Positions 28,150-38,114 of a DNA stretch of 48,656 nucleotides are shown here, in pieces (within the stretch, counting starts at the first letter, position 1; every line of letters begins with the position of its first letter). Position numbers and translations under genes: made by a program. The notes under the pieces are model-generated. The model did no database searches, was not told the origin of the DNA, and saw only the letters and a program-made list of their open reading frames with translations. The stretch is from Nitrosomonas sp. (lineage in GTDB: Bacteria > Pseudomonadota > Gammaproteobacteria > Burkholderiales > Nitrosomonadaceae): NCBI GenBank assembly GCA_021774055.1, contig JAJFJL010000123.1, positions 1 through 48,656 on the forward strand. The letters run 5' to 3'.

Positions 28150-29658
28150 TTAACTTTGTTTACGCAATTGCGGAAATAAGATTACATCTCGGATACTAGG
28201 GCTGTCGGTTAACAACATAACCAAACGATCTATACCAATCCCTTCGCCCGCTGTTGGTGGCAAACCAAATTCTAATGCGCGAATATAATCAGCATCATAA
28301 TGCATTGCTTCACTATCGCCCGATTCTTTAGCTTTGACTTGTTCTTGGAAGCGTGCAGCTTGGTCTTCGGGATCATTTAATTCAGAGAAACCATTAGCAA
28401 TTTCACGCCCAGCAATATAAAGCTCGAAACGATCGGTTATCTCAGGATTATTATCATTACGTCGTGCAAGTGGCGATACTTCTGCTGGATAATCAATAAT
28501 AAATGTTGGCTCAAGCAATAAATGTTCAGTGGTTTCGTCAAATAATGAAAGTTGTAGCCCACCAACACCATCATGTGTATGTATTGTTACTCCTAATGTT
28601 TGTAATTTATCTGCCAAGAAATTATGATCACTAAGTTGCGCATCAGTATACTCAGGGTGAAATTTTTGAATCGCCTGCGTAATAGTTAAACGCTGAAATG
28701 GTTGTGCAAAATCAATTATCTGTTCTTGGTAAGTTACTTGACTAGTACCGAGAACTTTAGTCGCAACTTCACGTAACATTTTCTCAGTAAGATCCATTAA
28801 ATAACAGTAATCCTGATAGGCTTCATAGAATTCCAGCATAGTGAATTCTGGGTTATGTCTGGTAGAAATACCTTCATTTCTAAAATTACGGTTAATTTCA
28901 AAAACTTTTTCCATCCCACCAACAACTAGTCGTTTTAAATAAAGTTCTGGTGCAATACGTAAATATAGCGGCATATCCAGTGCATTATGATGTGTTGTGA
29001 AAGGTCTTGCTGTCGCACCGCCTGGGATTTGGTGCATCATTGGTGTTTCTACTTCTAAATAATCACGAGTTACAAAAAATTCTCGAATAGCCTGAATAAC
29101 TTTTGAGCGTATAACAAAGACACGACGAGCTTCTTGATTAGTTATTAAATCAAGATAACGTTGACGATATTTTTGTTCTTGATCTGTTAAGCCATGAAAT
29201 TTTTCAGGAAGAGGGCGTAGCGATTTTGTCAATAATTGTAAATCTGTTACACGAACAGACAACTCTCCAGTTCTAGTTTTAAATAACCGACCTTGTGCAC
29301 CAATAATGTCACCTAAGTCATAATGTTTGAACGCTTCATGAGTAGACTTGCCGGTGTTATCATTAGAAATATATAACTGTATACGTCCACCCATATCCTG
29401 AATAGTAGTAAAACTTGCTTTCCCCATGATTCTTTTTAAAACAATACGACCGGCTATTTTAACTACTATTTGGTCGTCCTCCAGCATCTCATTGCTATGC
29501 TCATCATATTGTTGATGCAATACAGATGCCAAATTATCCCTCCGAAAAGTATTCGGAAAAGCATTGCCGGCAGTGCGTAGTTCAGTTAATTTAGTGCGGC
29601 GTTCAGCAATAATTTGATTTTCATCCTGCGGCGTGGCCGGTTGGTTTTCCTGGGTCAT
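28150..29658 (-). CDS. lysS: lysyl-tRNA synthetase (class II)
   Basis: 502 residues, the normal length for LysS. N-terminal OB fold (about 60-150: [19 protein letters not shown]), then class II catalytic core: motif 1 [18 protein letters not shown], motif 2 [23 protein letters not shown], and motif 3 [14 protein letters not shown] near the end. It charges tRNA-Lys. The product ends LFPQLRKQS. Confidence 0.96.
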   Translation of the reverse strand: MTQENQPATPQDENQIIAERRTKLTELRTAGNAFPNTFRRDNLASVLHQQYDEHSNEMLEDDQIVVKIAGRIVLKRIMGKASFTTIQDMGGRIQLYISNDNTGKSTHEAFKHYDLGDIIGAQGRLFKTRTGELSVRVTDLQLLTKSLRPLPEKFHGLTDQEQKYRQRYLDLITNQEARRVFVIRSKVIQAIREFFVTRDYLEVETPMMHQIPGGATARPFTTHHNALDMPLYLRIAPELYLKRLVVGGMEKVFEINRNFRNEGISTRHNPEFTMLEFYEAYQDYCYLMDLTEKMLREVATKVLGTSQVTYQEQIIDFAQPFQRLTITQAIQKFHPEYTDAQLSDHNFLADKLQTLGVTIHTHDGVGGLQLSLFDETTEHLLLEPTFIIDYPAEVSPLARRNDNNPEITDRFELYIAGREIANGFSELNDPEDQAARFQEQVKAKESGDSEAMHYDADYIRALEFGLPPTAGEGIGIDRLVMLLTDSPSIRDVILFPQLRKQS

Positions 29659-29706
29659 GGTAAGGTGTGTACAATATTAGAGAAATATGAATTGTAACAC
29701 CTGGTG

Positions 29707-29879
29707 CCTTGCGAGTGCTTGTGCATATCCAGCACAACAGATTGTTCCATATAGTAAACTTTATTCCCCTAGGAACATAAACAAGCATTCCATGCAAGTC
29801 AGAATTAACTTTATAAAACAATTTGTTGCACATTATATATACTACCGATTAGGCGCTCGGTAACTAAAATCAATCTAGG
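29707..29879. repeat. family A element, degenerate long copy
   Basis: Bases 29707-29840 follow the long family A consensus: CAGCACAACAGATTGTTCCA, CCATGCAAGTCAGAATTAAC and AAAACAATTTGTTGCACAT. The left terminus CCTTGCGAGTGC is mutated. The right end seems to be the AATCTAGG at 29872-29879, now run into the left end of MITE D. It lies upstream of lysS. Confidence 0.5.
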
Positions 29880-30010
29880 ACTTACGCATTGACAAAATTA
29901 TATAGTTTACAATCAGTAAGTTGAAGTAGGTGGAGGAATCAGAGAATGAGTTTTCTATCCGCCTAACTTATTGATAAACCAATGTTCTTATTTGTCAATG
30001 TGTAAGTCCT
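29877..30010. repeat. family D MITE (relative of the IS at the left edge)
   Basis: 134 bases with 20-bp inverted ends AGGACTTACGCATTGACAAA and TTTGTCAATGTGTAAGTCCT (one mismatch). The ends match the terminal repeat at 120-138, beside a transposase C-terminus. It has no ORF of its own and ends 24 bases before the K+ channel start codon, so it may contribute to its promoter. Confidence 0.8.
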
Positions 30011-30034
30011 GCAACCATAAAAAAATATCAAACT

Positions 30035-31144
30035 ATGCTTCACAGCCATTTAATTCGTGCATATTGTAAGCGCAAGCTTTATGTAAAATATTCTCCACAT
30101 TATCAAGAACGCTTTCGCTTTAGATTAGTTAAAGCTACTCTACTTCTTACTGTCTTGATTCTTATTCATACAGCAGGGATGATGCTGTTAGAAAAAATGT
30201 CATTTGGTGATTCATTGTGGTTGTCTATTACTACTGTTACTACAGTTGGTTATGGTGATTATTCGGCTAGTACCTGGCAGGGTAGGATTATTACAACAGT
30301 TTTTCTCTATATTTTCGCAATTGCATTATTAGCACAATTAGCTGTAGAATTTTTTGATTATAGAGCACTAATCCGTAATAAAAAAATAAAAGGTTTGTGG
30401 AGATGGGAAGATATGAATGACCATTTATTAATTATTAACACCCCTAACGATAATACAGAACAATATCTGTATAATTTAATCGAACATATCAGGCTGACAC
30501 CTCAATTTGAGGCATTACCGATACAAATACTCACTAGAAAATTTGAAAATGGGCTGCCTGATTCGATTGCCAATAAAGGTGTGGTACATTATCGTGGGGT
30601 TGTTGAAAATAATAGAAACTTATTAAATATTAATGTTTCTACAGCAAAATATATTATTTTAATTGCCCGCGATGCAACTGATGCAATTTCTGATAGTTTA
30701 ACCTTTGACGTATTAAGTAGAATTCGTGAAATAGGAACAAATGCCACCATTGCGGTTGAAGTTGCACGAGATATTAACCGTCAGCGAATGAAAAAACTTG
30801 GTGCAAACGTGATTATTCGTCCGATTCGTGCTTACCCTGAACTATTAGTACGCTCACTCGTAGCAATTGGTGCAGAAGAAGTATTAGAAAATCTTTTTAT
30901 TCACGACGGCGACCACATGGTCCGCCTAGACTTTTCTTTTAAAGAAAAAGTGTGGTCAGATATTGTTTGTCGATTTATAACTGCGGGAATAGGCATTCCA
31001 ATGGCTTATATCAACGACAGCGGTGTGCAGGTTAATCCATTGCCAGATACTTCCTGTAGCGGTACTAGCATTATTACATTAATCAAATCTTCTCAGAGTG
31101 TAACTGTTCAAGATGCAGAAAAATGTCTATTACCTGGAATATGA
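30035..31144 (+). CDS. two-TM potassium channel with RCK domains
   Basis: 369 residues. A first helix (about 30-50), a pore with the K+ selectivity filter TVTTVGYGDYSA (about 68-79) and a second helix (about 86-105) form the channel. The C-terminal cytosolic part (about 125-360) is RCK/TrkA-N-like: LLIINTP, GVVHYRGVVENNRNL, ILIARDATDAISDS and AIVEVAR-like AIAVEVARDINRQ. The dinucleotide GxGxxG motif is not obvious, so the ligand is uncertain. It likely conducts K+ with gating by a cytosolic ligand. It stands alone, right behind the family D MITE. Confidence 0.85.
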   Translation: MLHSHLIRAYCKRKLYVKYSPHYQERFRFRLVKATLLLTVLILIHTAGMMLLEKMSFGDSLWLSITTVTTVGYGDYSASTWQGRIITTVFLYIFAIALLAQLAVEFFDYRALIRNKKIKGLWRWEDMNDHLLIINTPNDNTEQYLYNLIEHIRLTPQFEALPIQILTRKFENGLPDSIANKGVVHYRGVVENNRNLLNINVSTAKYIILIARDATDAISDSLTFDVLSRIREIGTNATIAVEVARDINRQRMKKLGANVIIRPIRAYPELLVRSLVAIGAEEVLENLFIHDGDHMVRLDFSFKEKVWSDIVCRFITAGIGIPMAYINDSGVQVNPLPDTSCSGTSIITLIKSSQSVTVQDAEKCLLPGI

Positions 31145-31380
31145 ATTAAGAGCTGAACTATCCATACAAAATCAATTGGTTGTAAACTATATGGGGCAGC
31201 ATTATAGATATCTTGTTTGCAAGCATCTGAATGATAGAGATTAAAAATTTATTACGATTATTCACCATTCTTTTTTCATAATCAAAACAGGGTATGTTTA
31301 CTAATTTCAGCTTTATGTTAAGAAAACTAACAGGCTAGTTAATTCGAAGAAAATATATTCTGTTAAGAAAAGGAACTAAT

Positions 31381-34176
31381 ATGCAAAGTTCATCTAATCA
31401 AATCATTATTCAGAAAATTATTTTACTGGCAACTGGTGTGCCTGGTTCAGTTGTGGTTCGCGATGAAATTACTAGACTCTTTCAAGAAACTGAAGGTTTG
31501 GATAAGGTGGCAGCGTTAGTTGATAATTTCATGAATGATTTATCAACCCAGAATGAGAACGGGATCACTGGTGTCGCAACAGCAATATATAAAAACGGCT
31601 TTGGTTTAGAATTATCTATTCAAGAGGTTGAGCAAATAATTGCAGATTTTCTTCGCCAAGGAATTAACTCATGGTCAGAATTATTTGCCGAGATAATACT
31701 TAATACCGGTGGAGAGAACGGAAAGATTCTAGATAACAGAGCAATCGCTGCAGATATTTTTACCAATGCAATAGAGCCTGAATTTAATATTAATGATTCG
31801 TCAGTACGTGAATGGATTGAAAAAATTGATGCATCAGATGAGTCGTTGGAAATTGCAAAAGAAAGTATTGATGTTGTTATAGATCCAACTCCAGATCCAC
31901 CACTTGTCACTCCTCCTACGATAGTAGAAAACAGTGTGTTTGCCTACGATGAGAATCAACTTGCAGGTATTACGATAGGTGTCGTTACTGTAGTGGATAA
32001 TGTTGAAATAACTGAATTTTCTATCGTCTCAGGCAATGAAAATGGTTTTTTTGTTATTGATGTATTCGGTAATATTAGTCTAACTACGGTGGGTGCGGAA
32101 TCAGCAGTAAATGATTTTGAAACAACACCGAACAGCATAATACTAGGGGTTACTGCATCAGATAGCGCAGGTAACACTTCATCAGTACAAGCTATCACGC
32201 TGAATGTTAATAATATTGATGAAGGTGTACCTATTATAACTAACCCAGGTGCAATTTTTGACTATGATGAGAATCAAGCTGCAGGAGATACCATCGGTTC
32301 TGTTACTGCAATAGGTACTATCGTAGTAACTGAGTTTGCAATCGTCTCTGGTAACGAAAATAATTTCTTTGCTATTGATACATTAGGTAATATTAGTCTA
32401 ACTGCAACAGGTACAGAATCAGCCACAAATGATTTTGAAACAACACCGAACAACACAACACTAGGGGTTACTGCATCAGATAGCGCAGGTAACACTTCAT
32501 CAGTACAAGCTATCACGCTGAACGTTAATAATGTTGATGAAGATGCACCTATTATCACTAACCCAGGTGCAATTTTTGACTATGATGAAAATCAAGTTGC
32601 AGGAGCTATCATCGGTTCTGTTACTGCAATAGATGCTATTGGGGTAACTGAGTTTGCAATCGTCTCTGGTAACGAAAATAATTTCTTTGCTATTGATACA
32701 TTAGGTAATATTAGTCTAACTGCAACAGGTACAGAATCTGCAATAAATGATTTCGAAATAACTCCGAACAATACAATATTAGGAGTTATTGCTGCAGACG
32801 CAACCGGCAATATTTCAGCAGCGCAAGAAGTAACTTTTAATGTTATAGATGTTGATGAGAGTGTACCAGTTATAACTGATCTGGCTACAAGCATCAATTA
32901 TGATGAAAATCAAACTGTAGGTACCACGATTGGTGTTATTAATGCAACTGATGATATTGGCATAACAAATTTTACAATCGTCTCTGGTAACGAAAATAAT
33001 TTCTTTGCTATTGATACATTAGGTAATCTTAGTTTAACTGCAATTGGTGTGGAGTCTGCAGTAAATGATTTCGAAATAACACCAAATAGTACAACATTAG
33101 CTATTACCGCGTTAGATGCAGCAGGTAACACTTCTGCCATAAAAAATATCACGTTAGATATTAATGATGTTAATGAAGGACCTATAGTTATTGATCCAGG
33201 TATAAGCTTTAACTATGATGAAAATCAGTTTGAGGGCGCTACAATTGCTGTAGTTACTGTACCAGGAAACGCTGGAGTACTAGCTGGTTTTGATATTGTA
33301 TCGGGCAATGATAGAGGTTTCTTTGTTATTGGTGCATTCGGTAATATAAGTTTAACTGCGACAGGCGTAGAATCTGAGGTAAATGATTTTGAAACCCTAC
33401 CAAACAGCACAGTACTAGGTGTTACCACACTAGATGTATCAGGTAACATTTCTGCTGTTCAGAATATAACGCTTAATGTTAATAATATTACTGAAGGTGC
33501 ACCTATTTTTCCTGACTTAAATAGTAATTTAAGTGGAGACGCTGGTGACAATATATTAATTGGTGATGATGGAAATAATTTTATTGGTGCTGGTGCAGGT
33601 AATGACATAATTACTGCTGGTGGTGGTTTGGATACTATTTTAGCTGGACCTGGAAAGGATAGCGTGGATTTAACAGAAGCAATTTCTGTAAGAGATTTTG
33701 TTCAAAGTCGGGAAGGTGATGGTTCTGTTGCAATCGGTGGAATATTTACTACACCAGATACCGTAATAAGTTTCAATGCAGACATTGATAAAGTTCAACT
33801 AAGCAGCGCGGAAACATCAATTGTTCTTAACAGTACGCCAGTTATTCCTACTGAAACTCTAGATTTTAGCAATATAGCGCAAAATGAATTTGATGCTAAT
33901 GGTTCTATTGGTGGTGCATTTATTACTGATGCGACAGCAGTATCATTAGTAAAAGAGCTTGATGTTATTACTGCAATTGGCACTATTGCGAATGAAACTG
34001 TTGGTGAAGAAGCATACTTTGCAGTAGCTAATACGAATGGCCTAGAATTTGGGGTATATCATTTTGTTTCTTCTACTGCAGACAATGCAATAACCGCTGG
34101 AGAATTAGAAATATTAGGGCAAATCACATTTACTGGTGTATTAGATAATACAGACCTTGCTACAACAACGGTATAA
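31381..34176 (+). CDS. large repeat-containing RTX adhesin, probable type I secretion substrate
   Basis: 931 residues with no signal peptide. N-terminal 130 residues are unlike any family I recognise. Residues about 180-700 are five 106-residue cadherin-like (immunoglobulin-like) repeats, each starting at YDENQ and containing SGNENNFFAIDTLGNISLTA and NDFE. Then residues about 718-770 hold RTX nonapeptides (GDAGDNILIGDDGNNFIGAG, GNDIITAGGGLDTI), the Ca2+-binding C-terminal signal of type I secreted proteins, and a final domain like the bluetail type (FGVYHFVSSTADNAITAGEL). It likely acts at the cell surface in adhesion. Secretion genes are not in the window. Repeat DNA is nearly identical between copies, so copy number may vary between strains. 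Confidence 0.85.
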   Translation: MQSSSNQIIIQKIILLATGVPGSVVVRDEITRLFQETEGLDKVAALVDNFMNDLSTQNENGITGVATAIYKNGFGLELSIQEVEQIIADFLRQGINSWSELFAEIILNTGGENGKILDNRAIAADIFTNAIEPEFNINDSSVREWIEKIDASDESLEIAKESIDVVIDPTPDPPLVTPPTIVENSVFAYDENQLAGITIGVVTVVDNVEITEFSIVSGNENGFFVIDVFGNISLTTVGAESAVNDFETTPNSIILGVTASDSAGNTSSVQAITLNVNNIDEGVPIITNPGAIFDYDENQAAGDTIGSVTAIGTIVVTEFAIVSGNENNFFAIDTLGNISLTATGTESATNDFETTPNNTTLGVTASDSAGNTSSVQAITLNVNNVDEDAPIITNPGAIFDYDENQVAGAIIGSVTAIDAIGVTEFAIVSGNENNFFAIDTLGNISLTATGTESAINDFEITPNNTILGVIAADATGNISAAQEVTFNVIDVDESVPVITDLATSINYDENQTVGTTIGVINATDDIGITNFTIVSGNENNFFAIDTLGNLSLTAIGVESAVNDFEITPNSTTLAITALDAAGNTSAIKNITLDINDVNEGPIVIDPGISFNYDENQFEGATIAVVTVPGNAGVLAGFDIVSGNDRGFFVIGAFGNISLTATGVESEVNDFETLPNSTVLGVTTLDVSGNISAVQNITLNVNNITEGAPIFPDLNSNLSGDAGDNILIGDDGNNFIGAGAGNDIITAGGGLDTILAGPGKDSVDLTEAISVRDFVQSREGDGSVAIGGIFTTPDTVISFNADIDKVQLSSAETSIVLNSTPVIPTETLDFSNIAQNEFDANGSIGGAFITDATAVSLVKELDVITAIGTIANETVGEEAYFAVANTNGLEFGVYHFVSSTADNAITAGELEILGQITFTGVLDNTDLATTTV
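31945..33534 (+). repeat. five 318-bp tandem repeats inside the adhesin gene
   Basis: YDENQ occurs at about 31945, 32263, 32581, 32899 and 33214, a period of 318 bases (106 codons; the fifth is a codon shorter at that point). Copies 2 and 3 share about 88 identical bases starting at 32335 and 32653; copies 1 and 2 share a different long block ending in TCACGCTGAA. This is the signature of recent conversion or unequal exchange. Confidence 0.85.
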
Positions 34177-34279
34177 AGCGATAAGTGCAAGGTATATCTT
34201 TATGTTATTTATAATTACCTAGGCCATTATTAAAAATATCCAAGATAGCAGTTCTTTGTAGTTATTGTGGAGATAAAGG

Positions 34280-37200
34280 ATGAAAATTACTTCATTAACA
34301 CAACGTTTTGCGCTTTGGTTCTCAGTTGTATCGTTATTGCCAATCTTATTAATTGGTAATACCTTGTTGCACACTTTTGAAACTGAAATCCAAAAAACAG
34401 CAATTCAACAAGTTTCTGCAGTTGCGGATAAAAAAGTCGAGCAAATTGACACCTATTTGCTGGAACGCATGCTAGATGCAAATCAAATACGATCTGCTGC
34501 GACAACCCGTAGTGCGATGCAAGAATTCACACGGATATATAGAAACCAAGGAATTGATTCTGATACTTATCGTCAAGTCGATGCACGCTATCGTGACCAC
34601 TTTAAGCGTTTTGTTGAAGAAGGGGCAGGGTATTACGACCTCTTTTTGATTTCTCCTGATGGCACTATTGTCTATACACAAAGTCATGAATCTGATTTTG
34701 CTACTAATTTATTTTCCGGTCCTTATCGTGATAGCGGTTTAGGTAAAGTAGCGCGGTATGCACTGGAACAATCAAAAAGTAGTATTTCTGATTTTGAATA
34801 TTATGCTCCATCCAACGGTGCTATAGCTGCATTTATTGCTTATCCTATTGTAATAAATAATAAAACAGAAGGTGTGTTGGCGCTGCAAATTTATAGCGAG
34901 CGTGTATTTGAGGTGCTGTCAAATAATGTAGGTCTTGGTAGCAGTGGCGAAACAGTAGTGACACGTTTTAAAGATGAGCAGACTGCATTAGTGATGGCAC
35001 CGTTAAGATATGACTCTGATGCAGCACTAAAGCTTACCATTCCACTTAACATTCCGGCATCAATCGCAGTGCGCAAAAGCTTATATGATGATTTGCCTGG
35101 CGGCATGCTTACTTTAGATTACCGTGGTAACGAAGTAGTTGCTGCCTGGCGCCATCTACCACGAATGAATTGGGGAATCGTAGTAGAAATGGATGTTGAA
35201 GAAGCTTTTGCATCAGTCTACCGGGTAAGAGTTACCAGTCTGATTATTTTAGTTTTAACTTTATTTCTGGCGATTCTTGGTGCGATTCTGTTTAACCGTC
35301 GCTTAGTAATACCATTAAAAAACCTTAATTACAGCGCACAAAATATAGCTGCAGGTAACTTACATCAGCGTATTTTAATTGAAGGTTGGAATGAAATGGG
35401 GCAGCTTGCGCGTACTTTTAATGTCATGGTAGAACGACTGAATGCCAGCAATCAGGAACGAGAAAAAGCTGAAATGGAGTTGCGCCAACTTAATCAGGAA
35501 TTAGAAGATAGAGTGGCCGCACGTACTGCTGATTTAGAGTGTGCAAACGCATCCTTAGCAGTTAAAGAAGAAGAAACTCGTTCGGTCGTTGAACATATGG
35601 TTGATTGTGTAGTTACCACCGACGAAAAAGGGTTTATTCTTTCCTCTAACCCAGTGATTGAAAAGATTTTTGGTTATAACCATGAAGAAGTTATAGGACA
35701 AGATGTTGCTATTTTAATGCCTGAACCTGACCGTAGTGAACACCAAAGTTATATGGAAAGGTATTGTAAAACCGGGCATGGGCAAGAGTATGTTGGCCGT
35801 CCATATATGAAAGGATCCCACGTAATTGGTCTTGGTCGTGAAGTGGAAGGAGTACATAAAAATGGAAAACCAATTCCACTATATCTGGCAGTTAGTGAAC
35901 ATTTTGTTGCTGGGCAACGGCATTTTACTGGTGTGATGCGTGATATTAGTGAGCATGTATTAATCATGAAAGATTTAGAACAAGCAAGAAATGAGGCTGA
36001 GCAGGCTAATCAGGCTAAATCTGCTTTTCTTGCCGCAATGAGTCATGAAATCCGCACACCAATGAATGGTGTGATTGGCATGATTGACATGCTTAGACAA
36101 ACTAGCCTTGGTGGCTATCAAATGGAGATGGCGAATCTGATTCGTGATTCTGCTTATGATTTGCTAGATATTATTGAAGATATCTTAGATTTTTCTAAGA
36201 TTGAAGCAGGTAAGCTAGAAATAGAAAGTGTACCCATGTCATTAACCAATGTTGTTGAAAAGACATGTAGCGTCTTGGAACTTCTAGCCGCCAGAAAAAA
36301 TGTTGAACTAACCTTATTTACAGATCCAGCAATTCCCTATCATGTTATGGGTGATGCTCTACGTTTACGGCAAGTATTAATAAATATTGTTAACAACGCG
36401 ATTAAATTTTCAAGTAATGAAACAAAGTCAGGTAGAGTGTATTTACGAGCAACATTAGAGAACTCGAGTCCTAACCAAATTAATGTGTTATTTGAAATAA
36501 CAGACAATGGCATTGGTATGGATGAGGCTACACAGCAGCGTCTTTTTACCTCCTTTACACAAGGTGACACATCTACCACACGACGCTTCGGTGGTACCGG
36601 TTTAGGATTAGCAATTTCCCGCCATCTAATAAAGCTGATGGATGGAGAAATTAGTGTACAAAGTGAACCTGAGCAAGGATCAACGTTCACCATACAGTTA
36701 CCATTTAAACCATTACCAGAACATGCTGCCAAAAACATTGAAGCAATTAATTTAACCGGATTATCTTGTTTGGTATTTGGAGTACACCAAGGTTTAAGTG
36801 ATGATTTGGTTATTTATTTAAAAAATGCTGGGTCAGATGTTACTCAAGTAGCAGATATAAATATTGCCTGCAAACAAATTGAAACAGCTTCCTCTAAACC
36901 GTGGATCGTGATTATTGATACAGCTCATGTTGAGCCACCAATTGAAGCATTACGCAAAGTATTTGATGCCTGCAATCAAGATAATACAGCTATTGCACCA
37001 TACTTTTTAATAATTAAACGTGGGCGCCGTCGGCATATTCGTTCTGAGAGCATAGATGTTATTACCTTAGATGGTGACATCATGTGCCGAGAATCTTTTA
37101 TTCGAGCGGTTGCAGTTGCTGCAGGTTTAGTTAAGACAAAACAGGAAGGACCAGTAACCGGAAGACTAGATGCTGCACCAGTTCCACCGACACGTGAACA

Positions 37201-37963
37201 AGCATTACAACAAGGAAAATTAATCCTGGTAGCTGAAGACAATGAGATTAATCAAAAAGTTATCCGACAACAATTAGCTTTACTAGGATATGCCGCTGAT
37301 ATTGTAATGGATGGACATGAGGCACTTAAGCGATTAGAGGATGAAGTATACGGATTATTATTAACAGATTTACATATGCCAAATATTGATGGTTATCAAT
37401 TAACTAAAACTATTCGCGCAACTGAATCGAAACAAAGACATTTGCCAATTGTTGCCTTAACTGCCAATGCATTAAAAGGTGAAATGGAACATTGTCGTAG
37501 CATTGGCATGGATGATTATTTAAGTAAGCCGGTACAATTGTCAGATTTGCAGGATATGCTAGAAAAATATTTAGCAACCGAGCAAAGCGCTATGACTTCA
37601 CTCACTAAACCAGCTAGTGCATTCAAAATAAATTCAACTCCTGTAGATATTCATGTGCTGGAAGAATTAATTGGCGATGACCCAAAAGTTATTAAACAAC
37701 TTCTGCAAGATTTTCATCTTAGCTCAGTAAAAATAGCCTCAGAATTACATAATGCATTTCAAACAAATGAATTAAAGACAGTTGTTGCTAATGCACACAA
37801 ACTTAAATCATCAGCCCGCTCAGTCGGAGCACTAATTTTAGGTGAATTGTGTGCCAAGATAGAACAAGCTGGCAAAGAAAATAATGTTGAAGCAATCACA
37901 ATGCTACTGGCACAATTTGATGCAGAAATGGCAAGAGTGGCTGTACACCTGAGTGATCAGTAG
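34280..37963 (+). CDS. BarA-like hybrid sensor histidine kinase (Cache-HAMP-PAS-HisKA-HATPase-REC-REC-HPt)
   Basis: 1227 residues. TM1 (about 10-28), a dCache-type periplasmic domain, TM2 (about 315-340), HAMP to about 390, coiled coil, and a PAS domain (about 430-555) with FixL-like VDCVVTTDEKGFILSSNP. The HisKA histidine is in MSHEIRTPMNG (His589); the ATPase has NNAIKFS, DNGIGM and GGTGLGLAIS. A first receiver (about 820-960) lacks clear acidic residues and looks degenerate; a second is complete (AEDNEINQK, phospho-Asp about 1030 in TDLHMP). The HPt domain ends the protein with His1173 in NAHKLKSS. It probably passes phosphate to a separate response regulator. It follows the adhesin by 103 bases; whether they are linked is open. 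Confidence 0.9.
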   Translation: MKITSLTQRFALWFSVVSLLPILLIGNTLLHTFETEIQKTAIQQVSAVADKKVEQIDTYLLERMLDANQIRSAATTRSAMQEFTRIYRNQGIDSDTYRQVDARYRDHFKRFVEEGAGYYDLFLISPDGTIVYTQSHESDFATNLFSGPYRDSGLGKVARYALEQSKSSISDFEYYAPSNGAIAAFIAYPIVINNKTEGVLALQIYSERVFEVLSNNVGLGSSGETVVTRFKDEQTALVMAPLRYDSDAALKLTIPLNIPASIAVRKSLYDDLPGGMLTLDYRGNEVVAAWRHLPRMNWGIVVEMDVEEAFASVYRVRVTSLIILVLTLFLAILGAILFNRRLVIPLKNLNYSAQNIAAGNLHQRILIEGWNEMGQLARTFNVMVERLNASNQEREKAEMELRQLNQELEDRVAARTADLECANASLAVKEEETRSVVEHMVDCVVTTDEKGFILSSNPVIEKIFGYNHEEVIGQDVAILMPEPDRSEHQSYMERYCKTGHGQEYVGRPYMKGSHVIGLGREVEGVHKNGKPIPLYLAVSEHFVAGQRHFTGVMRDISEHVLIMKDLEQARNEAEQANQAKSAFLAAMSHEIRTPMNGVIGMIDMLRQTSLGGYQMEMANLIRDSAYDLLDIIEDILDFSKIEAGKLEIESVPMSLTNVVEKTCSVLELLAARKNVELTLFTDPAIPYHVMGDALRLRQVLINIVNNAIKFSSNETKSGRVYLRATLENSSPNQINVLFEITDNGIGMDEATQQRLFTSFTQGDTSTTRRFGGTGLGLAISRHLIKLMDGEISVQSEPEQGSTFTIQLPFKPLPEHAAKNIEAINLTGLSCLVFGVHQGLSDDLVIYLKNAGSDVTQVADINIACKQIETASSKPWIVIIDTAHVEPPIEALRKVFDACNQDNTAIAPYFLIIKRGRRRHIRSESIDVITLDGDIMCRESFIRAVAVAAGLVKTKQEGPVTGRLDAAPVPPTREQALQQGKLILVAEDNEINQKVIRQQLALLGYAADIVMDGHEALKRLEDEVYGLLLTDLHMPNIDGYQLTKTIRATESKQRHLPIVALTANALKGEMEHCRSIGMDDYLSKPVQLSDLQDMLEKYLATEQSAMTSLTKPASAFKINSTPVDIHVLEELIGDDPKVIKQLLQDFHLSSVKIASELHNAFQTNELKTVVANAHKLKSSARSVGALILGELCAKIEQAGKENNVEAITMLLAQFDAEMARVAVHLSDQ

Positions 37964-38114
37964 AGGCATATTCCATATCCGCCCCTGTTTGTGTCCTGTA
38001 TAACAGTCTAGCTTTTAAAGTCGCGGTGTAATTCCTGCAATTATTAGGTATCGTCCATGCTTCGATTTTCATTCAAGCTAGAGTAGGGTGCGTTTTACGC
38101 ATCAACACGAAGTG

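Noticed and set aside
31956-33449. A regular ladder of antisense ORFs in the adhesin gene
   Set aside because: The regular spacing mirrors the 318-bp repeats on the plus strand; they are shadows.
31945-33534. Tandem repeats as a CRISPR array
   Set aside because: The period is 318 bp and is in frame within a protein; no short direct repeats with unique spacers exist in the window.
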